From NCBI RefSeq assembly GCF_013170705.1, contig NZ_CP033334.1:5495501-5559500 (forward strand): 64,000 nt of DNA, written 5' to 3'. The number at the start of each line of letters is the position of its first letter. Within the stretch, counting starts at the first letter, position 1. Under the pieces are notes generated by a model, which was not told the origin of the DNA, made no database searches, and worked only from the letters and a program-made list of their open reading frames with translations. A program made the position numbers and the translations under genes. This document shows, piece after piece, positions 8,733-18,369 of this stretch. The stretch comes from Mesorhizobium loti. GTDB lineage: Bacteria > Pseudomonadota > Alphaproteobacteria > Rhizobiales > Rhizobiaceae.

Positions 8733-11693
8733 TCACGGTCGTCCGGCACGAAGCAAAAGGTCAAAGTCCTTCCTGACCTGTTGCGACGTTTCCTTGAGGT
8801 GGGCTTCCAGCACGCCGAAATCCGGCAGGTCGGTAACCGCCAGCAGCAGATCCGAAAGCCCTGGAGGAACGTCGTCGCGCTCGAACGGTCCGGTGAGACA
8901 AAGCCGGGTCATCTGGGTCAGCGCCAGATAAAGTGCGAAGGCGGCACCAAGCTCCTGCCTGACGCCGGCATCGGCGAAGCCAGGCGCGAGGCGGGACAAG
9001 ATCTCGGCCGTACCGGTGAAACGCGGCCCGGCCTCGACCTGCCCGGTGATGACAGCCACCTGAGCGATGAACTCGAGATCGATCAGCCCGCCGGGGATGA
9101 GCTTGATGTCCCAGAGATCACGCGCCGGCTTCTCCTTCTCGATCATGGAGCGCATATCCGCGGCCTCGGTCTTAACCTTCGCCGCGTCGCGCGGCTGGCC
9201 AAGGACGGCGGCAACTTCCGCTTCGACCTCGGCGCACAGGCCGGCGTCGCCGCCAATGGCGCGCGCCCGCGACAGCGCCATGTGTTCCCAGGTCCAGGCC
9301 TCCTGGCGCTGATATTTCTTGAAGGCATCGATATGGGTGGCCACCGGCCCCTTGTTGCCGGACGGCCGCAGCCGCAGGTCGAGTTCGTAGAGCACCCCTT
9401 CCGCCGTCGGCGCCGATACCGCCGAGATCAGCCGCTGCGTCATTCGGGTGTAGTAGTGGGAAGGCGCCAGCGGCTTGTCGCCGTCGGAATCCTCGGCGTT
9501 CGCGTCATGGTCGTAGAGCAGGATGAGATCGACATCCGACCCCGCGGTCAATTCGCGGCTGCCGAGCTTGCCCATGCCGAGCAGCGAAACCACACCGCCC
9601 GCGATCGTGCCGTGGCGCGCCGAGAATTCGGCGGTCACCGCCTGCAGGGCAGCCTCGATGGTGAGATCGGCGAGATCGGAAAAGGCGCGGCCGGCCCGGG
9701 CCGGATCGATTGAACCGGCGAGCAGCCGCACCCCGATCAGGAACTTTTGTTCCGAGGCAAAGATGCGCAACCGGTCGAGCACCTCCTCATAGACCCTGTC
9801 ACCTTCGAGGAAGGCGGAAAGACGTGCCGAGAGATAGGCGCGGTCAGGCAGTTCGCTGAGAAGAGCGGGGTCGAGCAGGCCGTCGAACACATGCGGCCGG
9901 CGCGTGATGATCGCCGCAAGCCGGGGCGCCGCACCCATGATCGTCGCCATCAGCTTGAGCAGTGCCGGGTTGGACTGCAGCAGCGAGAACAGCTGGATGC
10001 CCGCAGGCAGGCCGGCAAGGAATTCGTCGAAACGGATCAAGGCTTCGTCCGCCCGGCGCGTCTGGCCGAAGGCCTTGAGCAAGGCCGGCGTCAATTCCGT
10101 CAGCCGCTCGCGCGCCTCCGCCGACTGGGTGACGCGGTAGCGCCCGAAGTGCCAACCGCGGATGACACGGCAGATGTCGCTCGGCCGCTGGAAGCCGAGA
10201 CCGTGCAAGGTCTGCAGTGTGTCGGGGTCGTCGACATCGCCGGTGAAAACCAAATTGCCGATACCCGCCGAAAGCTCGGGTGCCGTTTCGAACAGCGCCG
10301 CATAGTGGCGTTCGACCTGCTGGAGCGAGGCGCGGAACGCCAGGGAAAAGGCAGCCGCATCGGCAAAGCCCAGCATATGGGCGATCCGCTCAAGTCCCTC
10401 ATCGTCTTCCGGCAGTGTATGCGTCTGCTCGTCGGCCACCATCTGGATGGCGTGTTCGACACGGCGCAAGAACCAGTATTGGCTGGCGAGCGCATCACGC
10501 GCATCGGCGGTGATCCAGCCGCGTGCGGCAAGCTGGCCGAGCATCGGCACGGTTTCGCGGCCGCGCAGTTCCGGAAAGCGGCCGCCGGCGATGAGTTGCT
10601 GGGTCTGGACGAAGAACTCGATTTCGCGGATGCCACCACGGCCGAGCTTGACGTTGTGTCCCTTCACCGCGATCTCGCCGTGCCCTTTGTGAGCATGGAT
10701 CTGGCGCTTGATCGAGTGGACATCGGCAATCGCCGCGTAGTCCATGTATTTGCGCCAGATGTAGGGCTGCAGTTCCTTGAGAAAGGCGGCGCCCGCGGCC
10801 AGATCGCCGGCCACCGGACGCGCCTTGATCATCGCCGCGCGTTCCCAGTTCTGGCCACGCGCTTCGTAGTAGCGCAGCGCGGCTTCGACCGGGATCGCCA
10901 GTGGGGTCGAACCGGGATCGGGGCGCAGCCTCAGATCGGTTCGGAAGACATAGCCGTGTTCGGTGCGGTCCTGCAGGATGCGCACCAGCCGTCGCGTCAG
11001 CCGCGAAAACAGCTCGGTGGCGTCGAGAGGATCGACGAGGGCGGGCGCTTCCGGATCGAAGAAAACGACAAGATCGATGTCGGAGGAGAAATTCAGCTCA
11101 TGCGCGCCGAGCTTGCCCATGCCGAGCAGGATCCAACCCGATTGCCGCGAGGGGTTGTCCAGATCAGGCAGTCTGAGCTTGCCCTGGCCGTGCGCGTCGC
11201 GCAGCAGGAAATCGACGGCCGCACGGGTGCATGCGTCGGCAAGATCACTCAGCCGCCGCACCGTCAGCGACGTTTCCGCCTCCCCGGCGAGATCGGCCAG
11301 CGCGATCAGGAAATGCGCCTCGGCCTTGCACTGGCGCAGTTCCATCATCAGGCTGGATTCGGAAACTGTCTCGGCCAGTGGCGCCTGGTCGATCGCGTCG
11401 GTGATCGCTTTCAGGCGGGCCTCGACCGGCTGGTCGAAAAGAGCATCCAGGATCTGCGGCCGGCGACGCGCCGTATCGCGCAAAAACGGCGAGAGGTCGA
11501 AGGCAGCAGCCAGGAAATCCTGGCCCTCCCCCTCGGCGGTCAGGAATTTGGCCAGCCTTGTCAGCCCTTCTTCGCGTGCCGCCGCGACAATGTCGGCCAA
11601 TTCCTGTCGCGCCTGGCCATCATCGAGAGGGGCAAGCCTAACCGCCGGCTTCAGCAGCCAGCCCGTGACCGTCCGTTTCGCGACCGCAGCCAT
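8733..11693 (-). CDS. glnE: Bifunctional glutamine synthetase adenylyltransferase/deadenylase
   Basis: A 986-residue enzyme (E. coli GlnE has 946) that adds AMP to and removes it from a tyrosine of glutamine synthetase in response to PII and glutamine. Both nucleotidyltransferase domains are visible: the N-terminal adenylyl-removing site (FSSDIDLVVFFD, near residue 202) and the C-terminal adenylylating site (GSDVDLILLYD, near residue 718), each followed by a helical PII-uridylyltransferase-like domain. Its ATG overlaps the stop of the histidine kinase upstream by one base (TGATG), so nitrogen control is co-transcribed with a two-component pair. Confidence 0.95.
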   Translation of the reverse strand: MAAVAKRTVTGWLLKPAVRLAPLDDGQARQELADIVAAAREEGLTRLAKFLTAEGEGQDFLAAAFDLSPFLRDTARRRPQILDALFDQPVEARLKAITDAIDQAPLAETVSESSLMMELRQCKAEAHFLIALADLAGEAETSLTVRRLSDLADACTRAAVDFLLRDAHGQGKLRLPDLDNPSRQSGWILLGMGKLGAHELNFSSDIDLVVFFDPEAPALVDPLDATELFSRLTRRLVRILQDRTEHGYVFRTDLRLRPDPGSTPLAIPVEAALRYYEARGQNWERAAMIKARPVAGDLAAGAAFLKELQPYIWRKYMDYAAIADVHSIKRQIHAHKGHGEIAVKGHNVKLGRGGIREIEFFVQTQQLIAGGRFPELRGRETVPMLGQLAARGWITADARDALASQYWFLRRVEHAIQMVADEQTHTLPEDDEGLERIAHMLGFADAAAFSLAFRASLQQVERHYAALFETAPELSAGIGNLVFTGDVDDPDTLQTLHGLGFQRPSDICRVIRGWHFGRYRVTQSAEARERLTELTPALLKAFGQTRRADEALIRFDEFLAGLPAGIQLFSLLQSNPALLKLMATIMGAAPRLAAIITRRPHVFDGLLDPALLSELPDRAYLSARLSAFLEGDRVYEEVLDRLRIFASEQKFLIGVRLLAGSIDPARAGRAFSDLADLTIEAALQAVTAEFSARHGTIAGGVVSLLGMGKLGSRELTAGSDVDLILLYDHDANAEDSDGDKPLAPSHYYTRMTQRLISAVSAPTAEGVLYELDLRLRPSGNKGPVATHIDAFKKYQRQEAWTWEHMALSRARAIGGDAGLCAEVEAEVAAVLGQPRDAAKVKTEAADMRSMIEKEKPARDLWDIKLIPGGLIDLEFIAQVAVITGQVEAGPRFTGTAEILSRLAPGFADAGVRQELGAAFALYLALTQMTRLCLTGPFERDDVPPGLSDLLLAVTDLPDFGVLEAHLKETSQQVRKDFDLLLRAGRP

Positions 11694-13174
11694 CAGTGAT
11701 CCTCCCGTGCGGGGAAACTCATGACCACGGATAGTCCTGGATTGCCAGGCAGGAGATCAAGCCGCCCGTAATGGAAAGTCATGACCGCCTTGGCAAGGCT
11801 GAGGCCAAGTCCGGAACCGGGCTGCGAACGGCTCTTCTCCAGCCGCACGAAACGTTCGGTCGCCCGGGCGCGATCGGCATCGTCCGGAATGCCCTGGCCG
11901 TTATCTGCGACACAAAGCCTGATCTCGCCATGCGTCCGCTCGAGCGTCACACGAACCGCCGGCCTGGAGGTGGAATCCGACGAATATTTGATGGCGTTAT
12001 CGACGATGTTGGACAATGCCTGGCCGATCAACTCGCGGTTGCCGTCGACGAGAAAAGCGCCGTTCGTCTCGGCTTCGAGCGAAACGCCAGCTTCTTCCGC
12101 CACCGGCTCATAGAGTTCGACGACATCACGAACCGCCGCCGCCAGATCGACACGGGTGGTGTGTTCGGACGAATATCCTGCCTCCAGACGGGAGATCATC
12201 AGGATGGCGTTGAAGGTCTTTATCAGTTGGTCGGACTCGGCGATGGTGCCTTCCAGCGCCTGGCGATAATCGGCGGGCTTGTGCTTGCCGGAAAGCGTCG
12301 CTTCGGCCCGGTTGCGCAGCCGGGTCAGCGGCGTCTTCAGGTCATGCGCGATGTTGTCGGAAACCTGCTTCAGGCCTTCGTTGAGCGTCGCGATCCTGGC
12401 CAGCATGGAGTTGAGGTTTTCCGAAAGCCGGTCGAACTCATCACCGGCGCCGGTCACCGGCAGCCGGCCCGACAGGTCACCGCCCATGATGCGGCGGCTG
12501 GCCTCCGAAACGCTGTCGATTCGCTTGAGCGCGGCTCGGCCGACAAAGAACCAGATCAGGAGGCCGCCCAGGCCCATCATGCCAAGCGCAAGCGTCAGCG
12601 CACGGCGGATGACGGCGCGGAAACGTTCCGGTTCGCCAAGGTCGCGGCCGACCAGCATGATCATCTGGTTGGGCAGCCGCAGCACCAGTGCAATGGCGTT
12701 GTGGCCCTGCGCGCCTTCGGTCTGCTGCGCCGCGTTGTCACCAGTTGCGGGAGGGGTCGCCTGGTCGGTCGTTCCGCTGCGCAGGCGGTCAAGCTCGCCT
12801 TCTCCAAAGCGTTTGTAGGAGAACGGCTCGGTCGTCCAGCCCTCGGTGTCGATCACCCCCGGTTCGAGGCTCTGCACGTTGCCGGTCAGGATCTGGCCAT
12901 TGGCGTCGGCGATCAGATAGAGATTGGCGCCTGGCTGGCGCGATCGGGCCTCCACCACCCTGACCAGAACCGGCAGGCCACCGCGCTGATAGGCCCGGGC
13001 AAGACCGAGCACTTCGTCGTTGATGGTCTCCTGTGTCTGCGACGTCAGCATGCGCGCCGACAGCGAGGTCATGTAGAAGACAAGCAGCACGGCGCAGAGC
13101 GCGAAGAGCAGAAGGTAGAGCGCCGAGAGCCGCGCTGCCGTCGTCCTCATGATGGCGGGCACGGAAAGCGCCAT
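11693..13174 (-). CDS. HAMP-domain sensor histidine kinase
   Basis: A 493-residue membrane kinase partnered with the OmpR-type regulator eight bases upstream. Two membrane segments (about residues 15-37 and 190-212) enclose a periplasmic loop of about 150 residues. A HAMP linker follows, then HisKA with His277 in IAHDLKTPLTRLR, and an HATPase with DNGQGIP and GSGLGLSLAK. No known signal can be read from the sensor loop. The same regulator-kinase-glnE order occurs in Sinorhizobium, where to my knowledge the pair has no clear role. A second ATG eight codons in is an alternative start. Confidence 0.88.
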   Translation of the reverse strand: MALSVPAIMRTTAARLSALYLLLFALCAVLLVFYMTSLSARMLTSQTQETINDEVLGLARAYQRGGLPVLVRVVEARSRQPGANLYLIADANGQILTGNVQSLEPGVIDTEGWTTEPFSYKRFGEGELDRLRSGTTDQATPPATGDNAAQQTEGAQGHNAIALVLRLPNQMIMLVGRDLGEPERFRAVIRRALTLALGMMGLGGLLIWFFVGRAALKRIDSVSEASRRIMGGDLSGRLPVTGAGDEFDRLSENLNSMLARIATLNEGLKQVSDNIAHDLKTPLTRLRNRAEATLSGKHKPADYRQALEGTIAESDQLIKTFNAILMISRLEAGYSSEHTTRVDLAAAVRDVVELYEPVAEEAGVSLEAETNGAFLVDGNRELIGQALSNIVDNAIKYSSDSTSRPAVRVTLERTHGEIRLCVADNGQGIPDDADRARATERFVRLEKSRSQPGSGLGLSLAKAVMTFHYGRLDLLPGNPGLSVVMSFPAREDH

Positions 13175-13182
13175 GCTGCCGC

Positions 13183-13857
13183 CTAGCCGCCCTTCAGCAT
13201 GTAGCCGGCGCCGCGAACCGTATGCAGGATCGGCTTGTCGAAGCCTTTTTCAATCTTGCCGCGCAGCCGCGAGACATGGACGTCGATGACATTGGTCTGC
13301 GGGTCGAAATGATAGTCCCAGACATTCTCGAGCAGCATGGTGCGCGTCACCACCTGGCCGGCATGGCGCATCAGATATTCCAGCAAGCGGAATTCGCGCG
13401 GCTGCAGCGTGATCTCGCGCGCCGCACGGCGTACCGAATGCGACAGCCTGTCGAGTTCGAGGTCGCCAACCCGGTAGACGGTTTCGGCCTCCTTGGCGCT
13501 GGCGCGCCGGTTCAACACCTCGACGCGGGCCAAAAGCTCGGAGAATGCATAGGGCTTGGTCAGATAATCGTCGCCACCGGCGCGCAGCCCGGTGACCCGG
13601 TCATCGACCTCGCCCAGCGCCGACAGGATCAGCACCGGCGTGGTGTTGCCCCGGGAGCGAAGACCGGCAATGACCGACAGGCCGTCGCGACGCGGCATCA
13701 TCCGATCGATGACCATCACGTCATAGTCACCGGCATCGGCAAGCGCGAAACCGGTTTCGCCGTCGCCGGCGACATGGGCGGTATGACCGGCCTCGGCGAA
13801 GGCTTTCTGCAGATAATCCGCGGCCTCGCGATCATCTTCTATGACGAGAATCTTCAT
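13183..13857 (-). CDS. OmpR-family response regulator
   Basis: A 224-residue regulator: receiver domain with acidic pair Asp8-Asp9, phospho-acceptor Asp51 (VIDRMMP) and Lys in YLTKPYAF, then a winged-helix DNA-binding domain (about 130-222) ending VRGAGYMLKGG. It heads the regulator-kinase-glnE operon. The start at MKILVIEDD is the family start; the frame is open 22 codons upstream, but that extension (MAKAKMQMPATQ) has no homology to receivers. Targets are unknown. Confidence 0.9.
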   Translation of the reverse strand: MKILVIEDDREAADYLQKAFAEAGHTAHVAGDGETGFALADAGDYDVMVIDRMMPRRDGLSVIAGLRSRGNTTPVLILSALGEVDDRVTGLRAGGDDYLTKPYAFSELLARVEVLNRRASAKEAETVYRVGDLELDRLSHSVRRAAREITLQPREFRLLEYLMRHAGQVVTRTMLLENVWDYHFDPQTNVIDVHVSRLRGKIEKGFDKPILHTVRGAGYMLKGG

Positions 13858-14076
13858 AGGGCCGTTATACGCGATTTCGCTGGAAGGTTGAGTAGCCGGC
13901 ATCTGCATTTTAGCCTTTGCCAAAGCGCATCGCGATCAAGATGATCGAGAGCACGCGCGATCTTGTTCTCTGGTGGTCTTCATCCCGGACATGCCTGCTT
14001 TCGGGCATGATCCTGAAATCACCACATCCTCTCGTCCCAGGTCCGGGCGAGTGTTTTTGGGCGGCGTCCAGAATGT

Positions 14077-14108
14077 GCGGCAGCGGGCGATGGGAGGCCC
14101 GCTGCCGC
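14077..14108 (-). terminator. Perfect 12-bp hairpin downstream of degP
   Basis: GCGGCAGCGGGC pairs without mismatch with GCCCGCTGCCGC around an eight-base loop. There is no T-run after it on the minus strand, so it may mark an mRNA 3' end or a structured leader rather than a standard intrinsic terminator. Confidence 0.45.
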
Positions 14109-14157
14109 TGGAGGAGAGCACGATGACTGACTAACGTACCCGGCTCCATGCTTTCCC

Positions 14158-14191
14158 ATGCGGCGGCTCGGGGGTGTTGAAACCGCCGCAT
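14158..14191 (-). terminator. 9-bp hairpin just after the degP stop
   Basis: ATGCGGCGG and CCGCCGCAT pair perfectly around a 16-base loop, beginning about 14 bases past the degP stop on the minus strand. No T-run follows. Confidence 0.45.
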
Positions 14192-14205
14192 CGGAAAAGT
14201 CGTTG

Positions 14206-15756
14206 TCAGCCCTTGGCGACAGGCAGCGCGACGAACCGATTGGTGTTGTCGCGGGTGATCTGCATCAGCACCGCCTTGCGGCCGGACTTCACCGCGTCGG
14301 TCATCGCCTTGGTGACGTCCTCGGTGCCGTTCACCTCGTTCGAATTAACGGCGGTGATGATATCGCCCGGCTGGATGCCGCGGTCGGCTGCATCGCTGTC
14401 GGGATCGACATCGGTGACCACAAGGCCCTTGCCGTTTTCGGACTTGGTGACGGTGAGGCCGAGATCGGCCAGCGAATCGGGCTTTGCCGGAGCGGCGGGC
14501 TGCTGTTGCTGGTCGTTCGAAGCCTGCTTGTCGCTGGCCGGCAGCTTGCCGAGATCGACCTTGACCGTCTGGCTCTTGCCGTCGCGCCAGACGGTGACAT
14601 CAACCGACTTGCCCGGCGAATACGCACCGATCAGACGGGCGAGTTCCTTCGGCGACGCGACGTCCTTGCCATCGACCTGGGTGATGACGTCACCAGCGGT
14701 GATACCTGCCTTCTTGCCGGGGCCGTTGTCCTGGGCGCTGGATACCAACGCGCCATTGTTGGACTTCAGGCCAAGCGACTCGGCGATATCAGACGTGACC
14801 GGCTGGATTTCGACGCCGAGCCAGCCGCGCTGCACCGCCCCGCTCTTCATCAGATCGCCGACAACCTGCTTGGCGGTCGAGGCGGGAATATCGAAAGCGA
14901 TGCCGACGCTGCCGCCCGAGGGCGAGAAGATGGCGGTGTTGATGCCAACCACCTGGCCGTTGAGATTGAAGGTCGGGCCGCCCGAATTACCGCGATTGAC
15001 CGAGGCGTCGATCTGCAGGAAATCGTCATAGGGGCCGGCGCCGATGTCACGGCCACGCGCCGACACAATGCCGGCGGTGACGGTGCCGCCGAGACCGAAC
15101 GGATTGCCGACGGCCACCACCCAGTCGCCGACGCGAACCTTGGAATCGTCGGCGAAATCGACATAGGTGAACTTGCCGCCGCCATCGACCTTGAGTACGG
15201 CGAGATCGGTGCGCGGATCGGTCCCGACCAGCTTGGCGTCGAGTTCCTTGCCGTCATTGGTCACCACGGTGAAGGCGGTGCCTTCTTCGACCACATGGTT
15301 GTTGGTGACGAGATAGCCGTCCTCGGAAATGAAGAAGCCGGAGCCCTGGGCCACCGGGCGTGGCTGGTCATTGTTGCGGTCGCGATGACCGAAGCGACGG
15401 TGGCCGTCCTCATTCTGGCCGCCCTGGTCGCCGAAGCCACGGAATTCCTTGAAGAAACGGCGCAACTGCGGATTGTTGGGAAGATTGTCGAAGCCATCCT
15501 GGTCGTCGGAACCATCATCTGCGGTCGGCTGGATCTTGGCCTTGACCTTGACGCTGACCACGGCCGGCGAAACGCGCTCCACGACATCGGCGAAGCTCGG
15601 AACCTGCGGAGCCTCGACGCGGACTGCGTCAGCCAGAACGGGGCTGGTTCCACTGGTCAACGCGCCAACACCGATCGCGCCGGCAATGGCGATGGACGCG
15701 GCAGCAGCCAGGAGACGCTTGCGGGTGCGGGAATATGAATTGGGGGCAATATTCAT
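14206..15756 (-). CDS. degP: Periplasmic serine protease of the Do/HtrA family
   Basis: A 516-residue periplasmic protease and chaperone. A signal peptide (about 1-43, cleaved near VLADA) precedes a trypsin-like domain with catalytic His154 (NNHVVE), Asp184 (TDLAVLK) and Ser258 (GNSGGP), then two PDZ domains (about 290-375 and 410-500). A low-complexity, Asp/Gly/Arg-rich insert (about 75-125) precedes the catalytic domain, as in other rhizobial DegP. It follows the cytochrome c maturation genes on the same strand, as in Sinorhizobium and Rhizobium, but a 131-base gap suggests its own promoter. Confidence 0.93.
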   Translation of the reverse strand: MNIAPNSYSRTRKRLLAAAASIAIAGAIGVGALTSGTSPVLADAVRVEAPQVPSFADVVERVSPAVVSVKVKAKIQPTADDGSDDQDGFDNLPNNPQLRRFFKEFRGFGDQGGQNEDGHRRFGHRDRNNDQPRPVAQGSGFFISEDGYLVTNNHVVEEGTAFTVVTNDGKELDAKLVGTDPRTDLAVLKVDGGGKFTYVDFADDSKVRVGDWVVAVGNPFGLGGTVTAGIVSARGRDIGAGPYDDFLQIDASVNRGNSGGPTFNLNGQVVGINTAIFSPSGGSVGIAFDIPASTAKQVVGDLMKSGAVQRGWLGVEIQPVTSDIAESLGLKSNNGALVSSAQDNGPGKKAGITAGDVITQVDGKDVASPKELARLIGAYSPGKSVDVTVWRDGKSQTVKVDLGKLPASDKQASNDQQQQPAAPAKPDSLADLGLTVTKSENGKGLVVTDVDPDSDAADRGIQPGDIITAVNSNEVNGTEDVTKAMTDAVKSGRKAVLMQITRDNTNRFVALPVAKG

Positions 15757-15887
15757 GGGGTCTCGTATCCTCTTTCAAACGGACGCGCCTTGATCGGCAT
15801 CCTCGAAGAGAGAATTAGAGCGGCCCACATTACAGCGCCATTTCCGACGCATGAAACTTTGGTAATGTTGGCGGGCGCCAGCAGCCG

Positions 15888-16355
15888 TCAGTCGCGGCGG
15901 AGGATGGCGTCCAATGCCGCCTGTTCATCCGAAGACAGGGACTTGGTCACCAGGACTCTGCGCGACCGTGCGCTGAGTACAATGAAGACGCCCCCGATCA
16001 GCAGCAACAGCACAGGCGTGCCCCAAAGCAACGCGTTGCGCAGATCGAAACGCGGCTTCAGCAGCACGAACTCGCCGTAGCGGGACACCACATAGTCCAT
16101 CACCTGCTGGTCGGTATCGCCGGCGACGAGACGCTGGCGCACCAGGATACGCAGGTCCCGGGCAAGATCGGCATCGGATTCATCGATCGACTGGTTCTGG
16201 CAGACCATGCAGCGCAGGCCTTCCGAGAGTGTCCGGGCCCTCGCCTCAAGCACCGGATCGGCCAACATCTCGTCGGGCTTCACCGCCAGCGCCGAGCCGG
16301 CGAAGCCGAGCGCCAGCATCAGGACAAGCAATCCGACAGAGAACCTTGCCTTCAT
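15888..16355 (-). CDS. ccmH: Cytochrome c maturation protein CcmH (CycL)
   Basis: A 155-residue membrane-anchored thiol protein: signal peptide, periplasmic CXXC site in LRCMVCQNQS (about residues 48-52), then a membrane helix near 105-125. It reduces the CXXCH cysteines of apocytochrome c before haem attachment by CcmF/H/I. The length is the short CcmH type, with the CcmI function encoded separately. Its ATG overlaps the ccmF stop as ATGA. Last gene of the ccmIEFH (cycHJKL) operon. Confidence 0.95.
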   Translation of the reverse strand: MKARFSVGLLVLMLALGFAGSALAVKPDEMLADPVLEARARTLSEGLRCMVCQNQSIDESDADLARDLRILVRQRLVAGDTDQQVMDYVVSRYGEFVLLKPRFDLRNALLWGTPVLLLLIGGVFIVLSARSRRVLVTKSLSSDEQAALDAILRRD

Positions 16356-18343
16356 GGCAGGCTCGCGGTCGCTGCGGCATCGGCCTGCTTGCGCCGCCGC
16401 GACGGCGCGCCGACACGCAAGCGCCTGTCCATCAGCGACATGGCAGCACCCGCCATCATCACCAGGCCGCCGCCCCAGATCAGCGTCACCAGCGGTTTCC
16501 ACCACAGGCGCACCACCACCGACCCGTCCTTGCCCTCATCGCCGAGCGAAATGTAGAGCTGGGAAAAACCAAGGGTCTTGATACCGGACTCCGTCGTCGT
16601 CGTCTGCCGCACCGGATAGAAGCGCTTGGCGGAACTGATCTCGCCGACACGACTGCCGCTGACGCCGATCAGCTCGAAGCGGCCACGATCCTCGCTGTAG
16701 TTCGGGCCCTGGGCCGGATAAAGTCCGACGAAACGCAGCGTATGGCCTGACAATTCCACCGTCTCGCCGGCCCGCATGGTAAGGATCTTCTCGGTGCCGA
16801 AGGACAGCGTGGCGACAATGCCGAGCAACGTCAGGCCAAGGCCGAGATGGGCCAATGCCGTGCCGAAGACCGAGCGCGGCAGGCCGACGAAGCGCCTGAA
16901 CATGACGGCCGCTGCAACCGATCCGACACCGGACTTGACGGCAAGGTCGGTAAGGGCTCCGGCGACGAGCCAGACGGCAAGGCCGATGCCGAGGGCGGCG
17001 AACACCGAAGCGCCGTCGATAAACAGGCCAGTGACCAGCATCGCAGCCAGCGCCAGCGCGAAGGCAGCCATCAGGCGCTGCGCCGCGGCGAAGACATCGC
17101 CACGCTTCCAGGCGAGCAGCGGCCCGAACGGCACAAGGGCCAGAAGCGGCAGCATCAGTGGGCCGAAGGTCAGGTCGAAGAACGGCGCGCCGACCGAGAT
17201 CTTGCCGCCGGTAAGCGCTTCCAGCGCCAGCGGATAGAGCGTGCCGACGAGCACGGTGGCGGTCGCCGTGGTCAGGAACAGATTGTTGAGGACGAGCGCG
17301 CCTTCACGCGAGATTGGATGGAACAGTCCGCCGGCCGTCAACCTTGAGGCGCGCAGCGCGAACAATGCCAGCGAGCCGCCGATGAACAGCGTCAGGATGC
17401 ACAGGATGAAGACGCCGCGCGTCGGGTCGGTGGCGAAGGCATGCACCGAGGTGAGCACGCCCGAACGCACCAGGAAGGTGCCGAGCAGAGACAGCGAAAA
17501 GGTGAGGATGGCGAGCAGCAGCGTCCAGATCTTCAGCGCCGAGCGCTTTTCCATGACGATGGCCGAATGCAGCAGCGCGGTGCCCGCCAGCCACGGCATG
17601 AAGGAGGCGTTCTCAACCGGGTCCCAGAACCAGAAACCACCCCAGCCGAGCTCGTAATAGGCCCAATAGGACCCCATCGCGATGCCGCCGGTCAGGAACA
17701 TCCAGGCGACCAGCGTCCATGGGCGCACCCAGCGCGCCCAGGAAGCATCGATGCGGCCCTCGATAAGGGCGGCGACCGAGAAGGAGAAGCAGATCGAGAA
17801 GCCGACATAGCCGAGATAGAGCAGCGGCGGATGAATGGCGAGGCCGAGATCCTGCAGGATCGGGTTGAGATCGCGGCCTTCGATCGGCGCCGGGTTGAGC
17901 CGGATGAAAGGATTGGACGTCGCAAGGATGAACAGGAAGAAGGCAGCGCCAATGGCGCCCTGCACGGCCAGCACATTGGCGCGCAGCGTTGCCGGCAGGT
18001 TGGAGCCGAAAGCCGCGACAAGGGCACCGAAGAAGGTCAGGATCAGCACCCAGAGCAGCATCGAGCCTTCGTGATTGCCCCAGGTTCCGGTGATCTTGTA
18101 GATCAGCGGCTGCAGCGAATGCGAGTTTTCCCAGACGCTCGCCACCGAAAAATCGGAGTTCGCGTAGGCGCCCGCCAGCGCGACGAAGGACAGCGCCGTC
18201 AGCGCAAAACCCGTTATCGTGACAGGACCGCCGACAGCCATCAGGCGCTGGTTGTTGAGCCGCGCGCCGAACAGGGGCACGATCGTCTGCACCAGCGAAA
18301 GCGCGAACGCCAGGACCAGTGCGAAATGTCCGGTTTCAACCAT
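16352..18343 (-). CDS. ccmF: Haem lyase subunit CcmF (CycK)
   Basis: A 663-residue polytopic membrane protein that, with CcmH and CcmI, ligates haem from holo-CcmE to apocytochrome c. The tryptophan-rich haem-handling motif WGGFWFWDPVEN is plain near residue 235, and around 14-15 hydrophobic segments can be counted. The ATG is chosen because AGGGG precedes it at a good distance; a GTG ten codons upstream overlaps the ccmE stop and is the alternative. Cytochromes encoded elsewhere in this window (47-48.4 kb) are clients of this system. Confidence 0.96.
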   Translation of the reverse strand: MVETGHFALVLAFALSLVQTIVPLFGARLNNQRLMAVGGPVTITGFALTALSFVALAGAYANSDFSVASVWENSHSLQPLIYKITGTWGNHEGSMLLWVLILTFFGALVAAFGSNLPATLRANVLAVQGAIGAAFFLFILATSNPFIRLNPAPIEGRDLNPILQDLGLAIHPPLLYLGYVGFSICFSFSVAALIEGRIDASWARWVRPWTLVAWMFLTGGIAMGSYWAYYELGWGGFWFWDPVENASFMPWLAGTALLHSAIVMEKRSALKIWTLLLAILTFSLSLLGTFLVRSGVLTSVHAFATDPTRGVFILCILTLFIGGSLALFALRASRLTAGGLFHPISREGALVLNNLFLTTATATVLVGTLYPLALEALTGGKISVGAPFFDLTFGPLMLPLLALVPFGPLLAWKRGDVFAAAQRLMAAFALALAAMLVTGLFIDGASVFAALGIGLAVWLVAGALTDLAVKSGVGSVAAAVMFRRFVGLPRSVFGTALAHLGLGLTLLGIVATLSFGTEKILTMRAGETVELSGHTLRFVGLYPAQGPNYSEDRGRFELIGVSGSRVGEISSAKRFYPVRQTTTTESGIKTLGFSQLYISLGDEGKDGSVVVRLWWKPLVTLIWGGGLVMMAGAAMSLMDRRLRVGAPSRRRKQADAAATASLP

Positions 18344-18369
18344 GATTGACCCCTGCCCTTCCGCCCGAC

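Larger units (their letters stand above)
13858..14205. other. Intergenic region between degP and the response-regulator operon
   Basis: No convincing gene in 348 bases. It holds three inverted repeats: a short one (CATGCC...GGCATG, 13990-14009) in the leader of the regulator operon, and two strong ones nearer the degP stop that are listed separately. A TTTTTGGGCGGC stretch near 14055 looks like half of the palindromic repeat seen near 20.1 kb. Confidence 0.6.

Noticed and set aside
9747..11699. 650-codon open frame antisense to glnE
   Set aside because: Mirror frame of glnE without motifs or a sensible start signal.
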